Shown here: piece after piece, positions 51,108-59,238 of the stretch | Numbering within the stretch: the first letter of the stretch is position 1 | How the letters are laid out: each line of letters opens with the position of its first letter | Assembly: GCF_013391085.1 (NCBI RefSeq) | Contig: NZ_CP058334.1 | Location: 2,480,001 to 2,544,000 of the forward strand | Direction of reading: 5' to 3' | From: Natronomonas halophila | GTDB lineage: Archaea > Halobacteriota > Halobacteria > Halobacteriales > Haloarculaceae | Length of the DNA stretch: 64,000 nucleotides | Program-made: the position numbers and the translations under genes | The notes under the pieces: model-generated | What the model was told of the DNA's origin: nothing | The model's input: the letters and a program-made list of their open reading frames with translations, nothing else | The model's database searches: none

Positions 51108-51827
51108 ATGAGCCGACAGCGCGTTGGTGTCGTCGGGGACGAAACGCTCGCGACGGCGGTTGAGGCCGCCGGCGGCGACCCGCAGGTCACCACACCGGAA
51201 CAGGTCGAATCCGTGGCGTTCGTCGTCGCCGCCGGCGAAGCCGCGGTCGTCGACCTCGCACGGTCGGGCGTGGACGCCCCCGTCCTACCCATCGAAGCGG
51301 GTGAGGGCGTCCGGTCGGTCTCCCGGCCCGCGGCCGACGAAACTATCGAGCGCCTCGTCGGGAGCGACTACCCGACCGAGCGCCACCCGGTGTTGTCGGT
51401 GTCGGGGCCCGATACCGACACGCGGGCGGTCTTCGATGTGACGCTCGCGGCCGCGGAACCGGCGCGTATCTCGGAGTTCGCGGTCCGGTCCGGCGGCGAG
51501 TCGGTCGCCCGCTTTCGGGCCGACGGCGTCGTCGCCTCGACCCCTGCCGGCAGCGTCGGCTACAACCGCTCGGCGGGCGGGCCGGTCGTCGCTCCCGAGA
51601 CGGACGTGGTGTCGGTCGTCCCGCTGGCGCCCTTCGCGACCGACGCCGACCACTGGGTGCTGCCCGCCGAGGAAGTAACCCTCTCGGTGACCCGCGACGA
51701 GACGCCGGTCGAACTCCTCGCCGACGGCCGCTCGGAGGGCCTCGTCGAGACGGGCGAACCCATCGACCTCGCGTACGCGGGCGCAATCGAAACGTTCGTC
51801 GTCCCCGAGAGCGCTCGCTTCTTCTGA
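51108..51827 (+). CDS. NAD-kinase-like protein lacking the GGDGT motif
   Basis: A 239-residue protein whose C-terminal beta-sandwich half matches NAD kinase: DGVVASTPAGSVGYNRSAGG at 140-159 corresponds to the NAD-binding STPTGSTAY segment, followed by PLAPFATDADHWVLP. The N-terminal Rossmann-like half is degenerate. Where the family has the catalytic GGDGT, it reads AAGEAAVV (41-48), and the following GINxGxLG reads PIEAGEGVRS. It may therefore bind a dinucleotide or regulate without phosphorylating it. A true NAD kinase presumably exists elsewhere in the genome. It precedes the M42 peptidase by 51 nt. Confidence 0.8.
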   Translation: MSRQRVGVVGDETLATAVEAAGGDPQVTTPEQVESVAFVVAAGEAAVVDLARSGVDAPVLPIEAGEGVRSVSRPAADETIERLVGSDYPTERHPVLSVSGPDTDTRAVFDVTLAAAEPARISEFAVRSGGESVARFRADGVVASTPAGSVGYNRSAGGPVVAPETDVVSVVPLAPFATDADHWVLPAEEVTLSVTRDETPVELLADGRSEGLVETGEPIDLAYAGAIETFVVPESARFF

Positions 51828-51847
51828 ACGCCTGCAAGAATTGCAAC

Positions 51848-51855
51848 GGTTTAAC
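51848..51855 (+). promoter_or_regulatory. TATA-like box before the M42 peptidase
   Basis: GGTTTAAC lies 24-31 nt before the ATG at 51879. Confidence 0.45.
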
Positions 51856-51878
51856 TCGCGGCCCGCCGAAGCGCGGAT

Positions 51879-52937
51879 ATGGAATCCCAGTTCGACTACG
51901 ACCTGCTCGTCGAACTCACCGAAGAGCGCGGCGTCCCCGGCTACGAGGACCGCGTTCGACGACTCGTTCGTGAGGAACTCGAACCGCACGTCGACCGCGT
52001 CCGCTCGGATGCGATGGGCAACCTCGTCGGCACCATCGAAGGCAGCGAGAACCCGGACTACGACGTCGTCGCCCCGGCACACATGGACGAAATCGGCTTC
52101 ATGGTCCGGCATATCGACGACGACGGCTTCATCGAACTCGACCCCCTCGGCGGCTGGGACCCCCGCATCCTGCGCGCCCAGCGCGTGACCATCCACGCCG
52201 ACGACGAGGACCTCTCCGGACTCATCGGCTCGGTCCCGCCGCATACCCTCTCCGAGGAGGAACGCGAAAAACAGCCCGACGTCGATGACGTCCACGTCGA
52301 CCTCGGCCTCGATGCCGAGGAAGTCGAAGAACGCGTCTCGGTCGGCGACCTCGTCACCATCGACCAGACGACCGACCGCGTCGGCGAGTTCGTCACCGGC
52401 AAATCCCTCGACAACCGCGTGTCGGTGCTGGCGCTCATCGAGGCCGCCCGCCGCATCGATGACCCCGACGTGACGATTCACCTCGCCGCGACCACACAGG
52501 AGGAGGTCGGCGTCCGCGGCGCCGAGGCCCTCGGCGTTGACCTCGACCCGGACCTCGTCGTCTGTCTCGACACCACCGTCGCCAACGACGTACCCGGCTT
52601 CAAAGGCGGCGAATACGTCACCGAAATCGGCGAAGGAGCGGGTATCAAACTCAAGGACTCCAGCGTCATCACGAACCACAAGGTCCACCGCCGTATCCGC
52701 GATGTCGCCGAGAACCGCGACATCGACCACCAGTTCGAGGTCCTGCCCGCCGGCGGTACCGACACTGCCGGCCTCCAGCGCACCTCCGGTGCAACCCCTG
52801 CCGGCGCCATCTCCTTCCCAACCCGCTATCTCCACACGCCGACCGAGAGCGTCCACGAGGACGACGTCGATGCTGCTATCGACCTCCTCGTCGGCGTCCT
52901 CGAGACCGAGGACGGCGAGCACGATTACACACTCTAG
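51879..52937 (+). CDS. M42 family metallo-aminopeptidase
   Basis: A 352-residue dinuclear zinc/cobalt aminopeptidase of the tetrahedral TET type, which trims peptides in the cytosol. Metal ligands lie in PAHMDEIG (His), GKSLDNR (bridging Asp), TTQEEVGVRG (catalytic Glu and ligand Glu), VCLDTTVAND (Asp) and PTRYLHT (His). An insert domain of about 120 residues (about 85-165) follows the first ligand region, as in the family. Specificity is uncertain. Structured element C begins directly after the stop codon. Confidence 0.92.
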   Translation: MESQFDYDLLVELTEERGVPGYEDRVRRLVREELEPHVDRVRSDAMGNLVGTIEGSENPDYDVVAPAHMDEIGFMVRHIDDDGFIELDPLGGWDPRILRAQRVTIHADDEDLSGLIGSVPPHTLSEEEREKQPDVDDVHVDLGLDAEEVEERVSVGDLVTIDQTTDRVGEFVTGKSLDNRVSVLALIEAARRIDDPDVTIHLAATTQEEVGVRGAEALGVDLDPDLVVCLDTTVANDVPGFKGGEYVTEIGEGAGIKLKDSSVITNHKVHRRIRDVAENRDIDHQFEVLPAGGTDTAGLQRTSGATPAGAISFPTRYLHTPTESVHEDDVDAAIDLLVGVLETEDGEHDYTL

Positions 52938-53363
52938 CCACTTTTTGCACGCTCCGCCGGTCGCGCGCGCTGCGGCGCGCGACACGGCTCCGCGGCAAAA
53001 ACGTGGGGAAAATATGCGCGCCTCCTTCCAGCCGCCTCGCTCCGCTCGGCGTTAGTCAGTCGGCGCTACCGGACGCTCGGCCTTCGGCCTCACGTCCGGG
53101 GAACCGCCTCGAGGGCGACCTTCGGACGCCCCACTCGGCGGATGCTAACCCAAAGTCCTGTCTCAGCAGGCTGAATCAGGGTATCAGTGCAGGCTACCTC
53201 GGCAAGAAATAGGTGGGTGTCCGCGAGGGCGCCCAAGGCGCCCGAGCGGTTCACCGCGCGACCGTAGGGAGCGCGGGACCGAGGCCCGACCATCGGGAGG
53301 GCCGAAGTGTCTTTTTCATCGAAGTTTTTGCCGGCGCGCCGCAGGCGCGCCGTGCAAAAAGTT
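52938..53363 (-). repeat. Structured intergenic element, copy C (full length, inverted)
   Basis: A second full copy, on the minus strand, filling most of the 463-bp gap. Compared with copy B the linkers are nearly identical but the stems change together: 5' stem CGGCGCGCC/GGCGCGCCG (B has CGGGTCGGC/GCCGACCCG), GGCCC/GGGCC (B GACCC/GGGTC), CCGCGC/GCGCGG, GGGCGCC/GGCGCCC, and the terminal hairpin GTCGCGCGC/GCGCGCGAC (B GGTCTGGCGC/GCGCCAGACC). GTTAG and CTAAC are also kept. The ends are CTTTTTGCACG and CGTGCAAAAAG. One end directly follows the M42 stop codon; the other lies 37 nt before the halocyanin start. Confidence 0.88.
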
Positions 53364-53400
53364 CGAAGGATTGACGACGGGGTGGTCGCAAGGGATGGGT

Positions 53401-54012
53401 ATGAGCACGAACGACATGAGTCGCCGTGGGTTTCTGACGGCGACGGCGGGGACCGCCGCGGCCGGCGCGGCGGCCGGGACGGCGACGGCCCAACAGCAGG
53501 TGCCGGATTACGGCGCGTATCTGAACAACGCCAACGGATACACCGACGGCGAGTACACGGACCTGCGCGGCGAGTCGGAAGTCACGATTGCGGTCGGTGC
53601 GGGCGACGGCGGCCTCGCGTTCGACCCTGCGGCCGTCTGGATCGACCCCGGCACGACGGTCACGTGGGAGTGGACTGGCAACGGCAGTCACAACGTGGTC
53701 ACCAACGAAGGTCCCGCTGGCTTCGAGCACTCGGATATCGTCGGTGAGGAGGGTTACACCTACCAGTACGAGTTCACCGAGGAGGACGCCGGCATCACGA
53801 CCTACTTCTGTTCGCCCCACGAGGGGCAGGGCATGAAAGGCGGTATCGCCGTCGGCGGGGACATCTCCACGGTCGAAGTCGGTGGCGGTCCGCCCATCCA
53901 GATTCCGGACCAAGCGTATTCGCTGACGATGGCGACGTTCATCGCGATGGTGACGACGCTCGGACTCGGCTACTTCTTCATGAAGTACGGCGGCGACTAC
54001 GAGACACAGTAG
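53401..54012 (+). CDS. Second membrane-anchored halocyanin
   Basis: A 203-residue type 1 copper protein, a close paralogue of the bc-operon halocyanin. The Tat signal SRRGFLTATAGTAAAGAAAG lacks a lipobox. The cupredoxin ligands are H97, C137, H140 and M145 in NGSHNV and YFCSPHEGQGM. A C-terminal helix (about 177-193) anchors it. It is separated from the bc complex by 4.8 kb and follows structured element C. The start chosen, MSTNDMSRRG, gives a typical Tat N-terminus; earlier in-frame ATGs (53371, 53395) are possible. It probably acts as an alternative electron carrier. Confidence 0.92.
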   Translation: MSTNDMSRRGFLTATAGTAAAGAAAGTATAQQQVPDYGAYLNNANGYTDGEYTDLRGESEVTIAVGAGDGGLAFDPAAVWIDPGTTVTWEWTGNGSHNVVTNEGPAGFEHSDIVGEEGYTYQYEFTEEDAGITTYFCSPHEGQGMKGGIAVGGDISTVEVGGGPPIQIPDQAYSLTMATFIAMVTTLGLGYFFMKYGGDYETQ

Positions 54013-54018
54013 CGCCGT

Positions 54019-54513
54019 TCAGGCTGTCTCGATTTCTATCGTTACGTCCCGTCGTTCCCCTTCGAGGTCGTGGACGATGCGTCGCACGACGCGTTCGGCT
54101 TCCGCTTGGACTTTCGGCTTGACTTTCTCGATGACCCAGTCCAGCGAGACGAATCTGGGGAGGGAAAGCGCGTTGTCGTCCGCGGAGTCGGGGTGGTATT
54201 CGACGCGGAGCGTGACTTCCGTCCCTTCATCGCCGGGTTCGACGAGCCACTGGCCGACGGCGTCGATGTCCTTGATGATACGCCAGTCGATTCGGTGGGG
54301 TCGGTCGACGTCGGTCACTCGCGACCGGGCCGTGTAGTCGAGTTTCCACCACGCGAAATCCAGTTCGTATTCGGTGCCGGGGTCGCCGTCGCCGTGCTGT
54401 CGAACGTCGGTCAGGTGTTCGGAATAGCGCGCGTAGCCCGGGAAATCCAGGAGGAACTCGTAGACCTCTTCGGGCGGGAGATAGACGACGGTCGTAACCT
54501 CGACGGTATCCAC
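54019..54513 (-). CDS. SRPBCC (START/Bet v1-like) protein
   Basis: A 164-residue protein with the polyketide-cyclase/SRPBCC pattern: an N-terminal strand EVTTVVYLPPEEVYEFLLDF, aromatic-rich strands (ELDFAWWKLDYTARSRVTDV, IDWRIIKDIDAVGQWLVEP) and a long C-terminal helix (VQAEAERVVRRIVHDLEGER). Such proteins form a helix-grip cavity for hydrophobic ligands; the ligand is unknown. The start is GTG, supported by a TATA-like GGCTTAGGG about 28 nt upstream. It follows the Get3-like gene on the same strand (38 bp apart) but has its own promoter-like sequence. Confidence 0.82.
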   Translation of the reverse strand: MDTVEVTTVVYLPPEEVYEFLLDFPGYARYSEHLTDVRQHGDGDPGTEYELDFAWWKLDYTARSRVTDVDRPHRIDWRIIKDIDAVGQWLVEPGDEGTEVTLRVEYHPDSADDNALSLPRFVSLDWVIEKVKPKVQAEAERVVRRIVHDLEGERRDVTIEIETA

Positions 54514-54551
54514 GAACGACCAGTTGGGCGTAAGGCCCCTAAGCCTTCGGC

Positions 54552-55493
54552 TCAGAGACGGTCGGCGATGGTCTCGACGGCCTCCAGACCGTGGACCTCG
54601 CCGTGCAGCAAGGGCAGCAGCGTCAGCGGCATATCGAACTTCTCGCGGGCCTCCTCGATGCGTTTCTGCTGGCTCGAATAGCGGGACTGACAGAGGTCAC
54701 AGTCCGGGGTCGGGTCCTCGATGACCTTGTTGACGACGGCGCGGTCGGCGGGGATGTCGTAGGCGTCGAGTTCCGCGAGCAGGCGCTCGGTTTCGAGGAT
54801 GGCCATCGTCTCGGGAATGAGGACGGGCCGGAACTCGGTTCGTTCGGGGTCCCGGAGGGCGTCGGCCACGCGGTCCATGCGGTCCTGAAGGTCCTGGAGA
54901 TCCACGTCGACGTCGTGGTCGGATTCGTCCGCCTCGTCGTCTTCCTCGTTGCCGAAGAAGGTGCGAACGGAGTCGGCGAGCGTGGAAACCTGCGATTTGA
55001 CGGACATGAGTTTGCCCATCGCTGAACTCATCACGTCGGGGAGTTTGAGCAGGCGGAGGGTGTGGCCGGTCGGCGCGGTGTCGAAGACGATGTACTCGTA
55101 GCGGGGGTCGTCCATGTAGTCGACGAAGAGGTCCATGGCGGCGGCCTCGTCGGTACCGGGGGCGACGCCGGCCTCGATGACGTCGTCGAGGTCGCCTTCG
55201 TCCAGCGAGATACCGAGGTCGTCGAGTTCGTCGAGCGCGGCGCTGACCTGCCCGCGGTACTGGCCGATGCGCTCTTCGGGGTCGACTTCGACGGCCCACA
55301 AATCGAGGTCATCGCGAACGTGGGTCGGTTCGGACCCGACAGACTGGTCGAAGACGTCCGAAAGGGAGTGGGCGGGGTCGGTCGAGATGACGAGCGTGGG
55401 ATGATCCTCGCGGGCCTTTTTAAGTGCGGTCGCCGCGGCACAGGTCGTCTTGCCGACGCCGCCCTTGCCGCCGTAGAGTACGTACTGCGTCAC
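54552..55493 (-). CDS. get3: ArsA/Get3 family ATPase
   Basis: A 313-residue deviant Walker ATPase of the ArsA/Get3 family, which in archaea probably targets tail-anchored membrane proteins. Walker A is GGKGGVGKTT (8-17). VISTDPAHSLSDVFDQ (switch I) and FDTAPTGHTLRLLKLPD (switch II) follow. The CxxC at C265 and C268 in CDLCQSRY is the zinc-binding pair that joins the Get3 homodimer, favouring Get3 over arsenite ArsA. The helical subdomain (about 160-215) is acidic. The start is GTG with a TATA-like GGTTTAAGCC on the minus strand at 55515-55524. Confidence 0.9.
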   Translation of the reverse strand: MTQYVLYGGKGGVGKTTCAAATALKKAREDHPTLVISTDPAHSLSDVFDQSVGSEPTHVRDDLDLWAVEVDPEERIGQYRGQVSAALDELDDLGISLDEGDLDDVIEAGVAPGTDEAAAMDLFVDYMDDPRYEYIVFDTAPTGHTLRLLKLPDVMSSAMGKLMSVKSQVSTLADSVRTFFGNEEDDEADESDHDVDVDLQDLQDRMDRVADALRDPERTEFRPVLIPETMAILETERLLAELDAYDIPADRAVVNKVIEDPTPDCDLCQSRYSSQQKRIEEAREKFDMPLTLLPLLHGEVHGLEAVETIADRL

Positions 55494-55514
55494 GGTCGGA
55501 TGTACGGCGGGGCG

Positions 55515-55524
55515 GGCTTAAACC
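55515..55524 (-). promoter_or_regulatory. TATA-like box before the Get3-like gene
   Basis: GGTTTAAGCC on the minus strand lies 22-31 nt before the GTG start and supports it. Confidence 0.45.
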
Positions 55525-55578
55525 GTCTCCCGTTTCGAAACGGCGGGTTTTGTAGGGGGACCGAGCGAAGGCCCGGAT

Positions 55579-56361
55579 ATGAGCGACTCCGAAACGGACG
55601 AACCACGCGTTGTCGTCGTCGGCGGTGGCGTTGCCGGCCTGACCGCGGGTACCTTCACCGCCCGCGCCGGCTTCGATACCGTCGTCGTCAATCACGGTGA
55701 GTCGATTCTGCGTCGAAACGGCCATCTCGAGAACGTGCCGGGCTTTCCGGCGGGTGTCAACCCGCGGCTCTTCCTCGATTTGCTCGAAGAGCAGGCGGGC
55801 CGCAACGGCTGTCTCTTCGAGCAGGGCCTCGTCACGAACCTCCAGCCGACCGAGGAGGGTTTCCAGTTGCGCGTCGAGGCCGACGACGAGTTCGACCTCG
55901 TGGCCGACTACGTCATCGTCGCCTCGTGGTCCGACTCCGACTATCTGGAAGATATCGAGGACGTCGGTCTCACCAAGCGTGGGTCGAAGACCTACATCCA
56001 GATCGACGACGACGGTCGCACCGACGTTGACGGGCTCTATGCGGCCGGTCGCATCGCCGGCAAGGAACACCAGACCGTCATCTGTGCGGGCCACGGCGCG
56101 GACGTGGCGCTGACGCTCGTTCACGACTCCGACGTCCCGTTCTATCACGACTGGGTCGCTCCGGAGGGCTACTTCACCGAGCGGGACCGCGAGGTGCCGC
56201 CGGGCGTCGAGGAAATCGACGAGGAGGAACGTCGACGCCGCGAGCGGGAGTCGATGGAAATCATGGCCGAAGCGTTTGAGGATTACCATCCCGACGACCC
56301 GACGATGCATCCGAGCGTCGTCGAGAAACGGGAAGAGGGGAGCAACGGCGACGACGAGTAG
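55579..56361 (+). CDS. Short FAD-dependent oxidoreductase, TrxR-like
   Basis: A 260-residue flavoprotein with the FAD motif VVVGGGVAGLTAGTFTARAG (about 12-31), GFDTVVVNHGESI and the second flavin motif GLYAAGRIAGKEHQTVICAG (about 148-168). It aligns with thioredoxin-reductase-like enzymes but lacks their separate NADPH-binding domain and active-site CxxC. It may therefore take electrons from another partner or have a structural role. The C-terminal 50 residues are highly charged. It is divergent from the Get3 gene and 71 nt before the ferredoxin gene. Confidence 0.8.
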   Translation: MSDSETDEPRVVVVGGGVAGLTAGTFTARAGFDTVVVNHGESILRRNGHLENVPGFPAGVNPRLFLDLLEEQAGRNGCLFEQGLVTNLQPTEEGFQLRVEADDEFDLVADYVIVASWSDSDYLEDIEDVGLTKRGSKTYIQIDDDGRTDVDGLYAAGRIAGKEHQTVICAGHGADVALTLVHDSDVPFYHDWVAPEGYFTERDREVPPGVEEIDEEERRRRERESMEIMAEAFEDYHPDDPTMHPSVVEKREEGSNGDDE

Positions 56362-56391
56362 TCTCCTGTCGCTTTCTCGGTGCCAGAATGG

Positions 56392-56407
56392 TTGGTAAAG
56401 AGTTTTG
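56392..56407 (+). promoter_or_regulatory. Ferredoxin promoter block identical to that at 6006-6021
   Basis: TTGGTAAAGAGTTTTG ends 25 nt before the ferredoxin ATG (56433). The same 16 bases precede the geranylgeranyl reductase gene at almost the same distance. Confidence 0.55.
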
Positions 56408-56432
56408 TCGGGGTTGGACGTAGGCCTCACGC

Positions 56433-56771
56433 ATGACCGACTACACCGTCGAGTTCGTCGGGACCGGCGAGGAGATTACGGTCTCCGACAAGGAGACGAT
56501 TCTCAGCCGGTGCATCGAGGAGGGTATCGCACAGGAGTACTCCTGTCGCGTCGGGATGTGTCTCGCCTGTTCGGCGAAAATCGTCTCCGGTGACGTTGCC
56601 CAACCGGCCGCCCGCGGCCTCACCGAGGAGGAAGCCGAGGAGTACGCACTCACCTGTATGGCCCGCCCGCTTTCGGACCTGCAACTCGACCGCGGGAAAT
56701 ACCCCCCGAGCATCGAGGACGACGTTCCCGCCGACCACGACGGCTCCGACGCGGCCGCGGCCGACGACTGA
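56433..56771 (+). CDS. fdx: 2Fe-2S ferredoxin, plant type
   Basis: A 112-residue soluble electron carrier. The four cluster ligands are C38, C43, C46 and C75 in the C-x4-C-x2-C...C pattern of plant/halobacterial ferredoxins (SCRVGMCLACSAK, TCMARP). It lacks the N-terminal insertion typical of the main haloarchaeal ferredoxin, so it is probably a specialised one. An acidic tail follows. It could serve the glutamate synthase at 31569, the flavoprotein upstream or the geranylgeranyl reductase, with which it shares a promoter block; none of these is shown. Confidence 0.92.
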   Translation: MTDYTVEFVGTGEEITVSDKETILSRCIEEGIAQEYSCRVGMCLACSAKIVSGDVAQPAARGLTEEEAEEYALTCMARPLSDLQLDRGKYPPSIEDDVPADHDGSDAAAADD

Positions 56772-56852
56772 CGGCCCGACCGCTCCCGGCGGTATCTTCC
56801 CGGCATATCCAGCAATAGACACATTTGCGGCCGAACCGAACTCCACGATACG

Positions 56853-57713
56853 ATGGCACCCGAACGGCGTCCGGCGTCCCACCGCGCGTTCGGGTCCGTG
56901 CTGCTCTCGCGGTCGTCGTTTCTCGACGCCGCGCTCATCCTCGCGGTCCCGACGGTTCTCATCGCGGTGTTCGCGCTCCCCGCAAGCGTCCGGGAGACCT
57001 ACGTGCTCGCATATACGGCGCCGACGCTGGCGACGATGTTCACCTCCCATTTCGTCCACCAGACGCAATCCCACCTCCTGGCGAACCTGCTCGGCTACGG
57101 CTTCGTCGTCCCGCTTACGTACCTGCTCTGTGTGCTCAGTGGCCGCCGACAACTGTTCCGCGTCGTCTTCGTCTCGCTGCTGGTGTCGTTGCCCTTCGCC
57201 CTTTCGGCACTGAACCTGCTTTTCATCCGCCCCCGTGTCGGCTACGGCTTTTCCGGCGTCGTGATGGGCTATTTCGGATTTTTGCCGCTGGCGCTTTTCG
57301 GCTATTTCGAACAGCAGGTCGCCCTCGACGTCGACAGACACCACTCGCCGATACTCTTCTTCCTCGGCATCGCGACGATTTCGGTCGCCGTGACCTCGGC
57401 GACCGCCGCGGGGGTCCTCATCGCCGCCGCGGCGCTTGTCATCTGTGGCGTCTATGCCAAGCGACTGTTCGGTTCGGTCGATATCGTCGGCCGCCTCTCG
57501 TCGGGACTCCGTGAGACGACGCCCGGCTATGCGGAACTCGGCGCCGTCGGGGTGGTGGTCTTTCTCAGCTACCCCTTCGTCGCCTTCCCGTCGAACCCCA
57601 TCGGCGACGGCACCGTCGTCAACCTCTATACGCACCTGCTCGGCTTCGCCCTCGGTTTCATCTCGACGTACTCGCTCCGACTGATGACGGGCTTCGGTTT
57701 CGACGAAACCTGA
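56853..57713 (+). CDS. Rhomboid family intramembrane serine protease
   Basis: A 286-residue membrane protein with about six to seven helices. The catalytic dyad can be placed at S134 in GYGFSGVVMG and H261 in YTHLLGFALG. HFVHQTQSHLLANLLGYG (66-83) is the conserved loop and second helix of rhomboids. It would cleave membrane protein segments; its targets are unknown. It is 81 nt after the ferredoxin gene, and its 3' end lies directly at the convergent amidase stop (57713/57714). Confidence 0.87.
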   Translation: MAPERRPASHRAFGSVLLSRSSFLDAALILAVPTVLIAVFALPASVRETYVLAYTAPTLATMFTSHFVHQTQSHLLANLLGYGFVVPLTYLLCVLSGRRQLFRVVFVSLLVSLPFALSALNLLFIRPRVGYGFSGVVMGYFGFLPLALFGYFEQQVALDVDRHHSPILFFLGIATISVAVTSATAAGVLIAAAALVICGVYAKRLFGSVDIVGRLSSGLRETTPGYAELGAVGVVVFLSYPFVAFPSNPIGDGTVVNLYTHLLGFALGFISTYSLRLMTGFGFDET

Positions 57714-59156
57714 TTACTCGGGATACTCCCACGGACTGACGTCTTCGAGTGCGGCCGCAATGCGCAGCAACTCGGCTTCGGTGTAGGTTTCGCCGACCAA
57801 CTGCATGCCGACCGGGAGGCCGTCGACGGGGTCGGCGGGCACGTTGACGACGGGATGGCCGGTCAGGTTCAGCGGCCACGCCATCGTCCAGTCGGTGGGC
57901 ATGCCGGTCGTCCGTTCGCCGTCGATTTCGGTCGGCATCGGTTCGTCGTGGGTCAGCGGCGGCGTCGCCAGCGTCGGGCAGGCCAGCGCGTCGTACTCCT
58001 CGAAGACGCTGTCGATGGCATCGAAGAGGTCGGTCCGCTGGAAGTCGGCCGTCGCGACGTCGATGGCGTCGTTGCTCTGGCCCATTCCGACGAGTGATTG
58101 CAGTCCGGTCGGCACGCCGTCGGCATGGTCCTCGAGGAGGTCAATCCCCAGCGAGTCGTTGATTTCGGCGACCGACGTGGCGAAGAACGTCGTCACGGCG
58201 AGGCTGTAGGCGTGGGTCAACTCGCCTTTCGGCGGGGTATCGAGGTCGACACGGTCGACGGTCGCGCCCTCGCGTTCGAGGTCGTCCAGTGTCGATTCGA
58301 GTGCTTCCCGGACGTCGGGGTCCACCGCGAAGATATCGAGGTCCGGCGAGTAGGCGATATCGAGGTCCGCGGGGTCGGGGGCCTCGGCGACGGCGTCCGC
58401 ATAACTGTCCTGTTTGGGGACGCTGAACGGGTCCGAGGGGTGTTTGCCGGCTTCCACGTCGAGCATGACCGCGAGGCTCTCGATGTCGCGGGCCATCGGT
58501 CCGAGGACGCCGACCGGCGTGTGACCCCGGTAGCCGTTGGTTCGGTTGCCACGCGGGACGAGGCCGTGGCTGGGTTTGACCGAGACGATACCGCAACAGG
58601 AGGCGGGATTGCGGAGCGAGCCGCCGACGTCGGACCCGGTCGCCAGCGCGGCGAGACCGTCGGCCAGCGCCGCCGCCGACCCGCCCGAGGAACCGCCGGC
58701 GTTGTATTCGGGGTCGAACGGCGTCCCCGTCGGGCCCTGCAGCAGGTTGTCGGTCCGGACCGTATGCCCCAGTTCGGGCGTGTTCGTCGTCCCGACGACG
58801 ACCGCGCCGGCAGCTTCGAGGCGCTGAATCGTCGGACTCGTCGTGTCGGCGACGTTGTCGGACAGCGGCTTGAGCCCCTTCGTGTTCCGGACGCCGGCTT
58901 TCGATTCCGAGAGGTCCTTCATCGCCAGCGGCACGCCCGCAAGCGGCAGGTCGTCGGCCTCGCCGTTTTCGACCTGCTCGCGCACCTCGCGTGCGCGTTC
59001 GCGTGCTTCGTCGTCCAGTATCGTCACGAACGAGTTCGTGATTTCGTTGCGTTCCTCGATACGGTCGATGAAGGTGTCGACGATTTCGACCGGGTCGTAT
59101 TCGCCGTCCCGTACCCCTGCCGCGAGGTCCACTGCGGACTCGTAATGGAGACTCAT
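57714..59156 (-). CDS. Amidase signature family enzyme
   Basis: A 480-residue amidohydrolase. The Ser-cisSer-Lys triad is K80 (PLAMKDL), S156 (AGGSSGGS) and S180 (GSDVGGSLRNPA), with the typical 24-residue step between the two Ser. It is shorter than GatA and no gatB/gatC is nearby, so it is probably a stand-alone amidase for small amides rather than the tRNA amidotransferase subunit. The N-terminal helices and C-terminal WPLNLTGHPVVNVPAD fit the family. A TATA-like GTTTAGTTC lies about 28 nt before the ATG. Confidence 0.9.
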   Translation of the reverse strand: MSLHYESAVDLAAGVRDGEYDPVEIVDTFIDRIEERNEITNSFVTILDDEARERAREVREQVENGEADDLPLAGVPLAMKDLSESKAGVRNTKGLKPLSDNVADTTSPTIQRLEAAGAVVVGTTNTPELGHTVRTDNLLQGPTGTPFDPEYNAGGSSGGSAAALADGLAALATGSDVGGSLRNPASCCGIVSVKPSHGLVPRGNRTNGYRGHTPVGVLGPMARDIESLAVMLDVEAGKHPSDPFSVPKQDSYADAVAEAPDPADLDIAYSPDLDIFAVDPDVREALESTLDDLEREGATVDRVDLDTPPKGELTHAYSLAVTTFFATSVAEINDSLGIDLLEDHADGVPTGLQSLVGMGQSNDAIDVATADFQRTDLFDAIDSVFEEYDALACPTLATPPLTHDEPMPTEIDGERTTGMPTDWTMAWPLNLTGHPVVNVPADPVDGLPVGMQLVGETYTEAELLRIAAALEDVSPWEYPE

Positions 59157-59238
59157 GGGAACAACACACAGACGGGGCCGAACTAAACGTTGTGCAGTCG
59201 TCGGATGGTGCCGGTGTTCGATACCCGACTCGCTTCCG

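Noticed and set aside
53090-53293. A 67-codon minus-strand frame inside element C
   Set aside because: It runs through hairpins and linkers of the element, with no promoter, and its similarity to element B follows DNA conservation.
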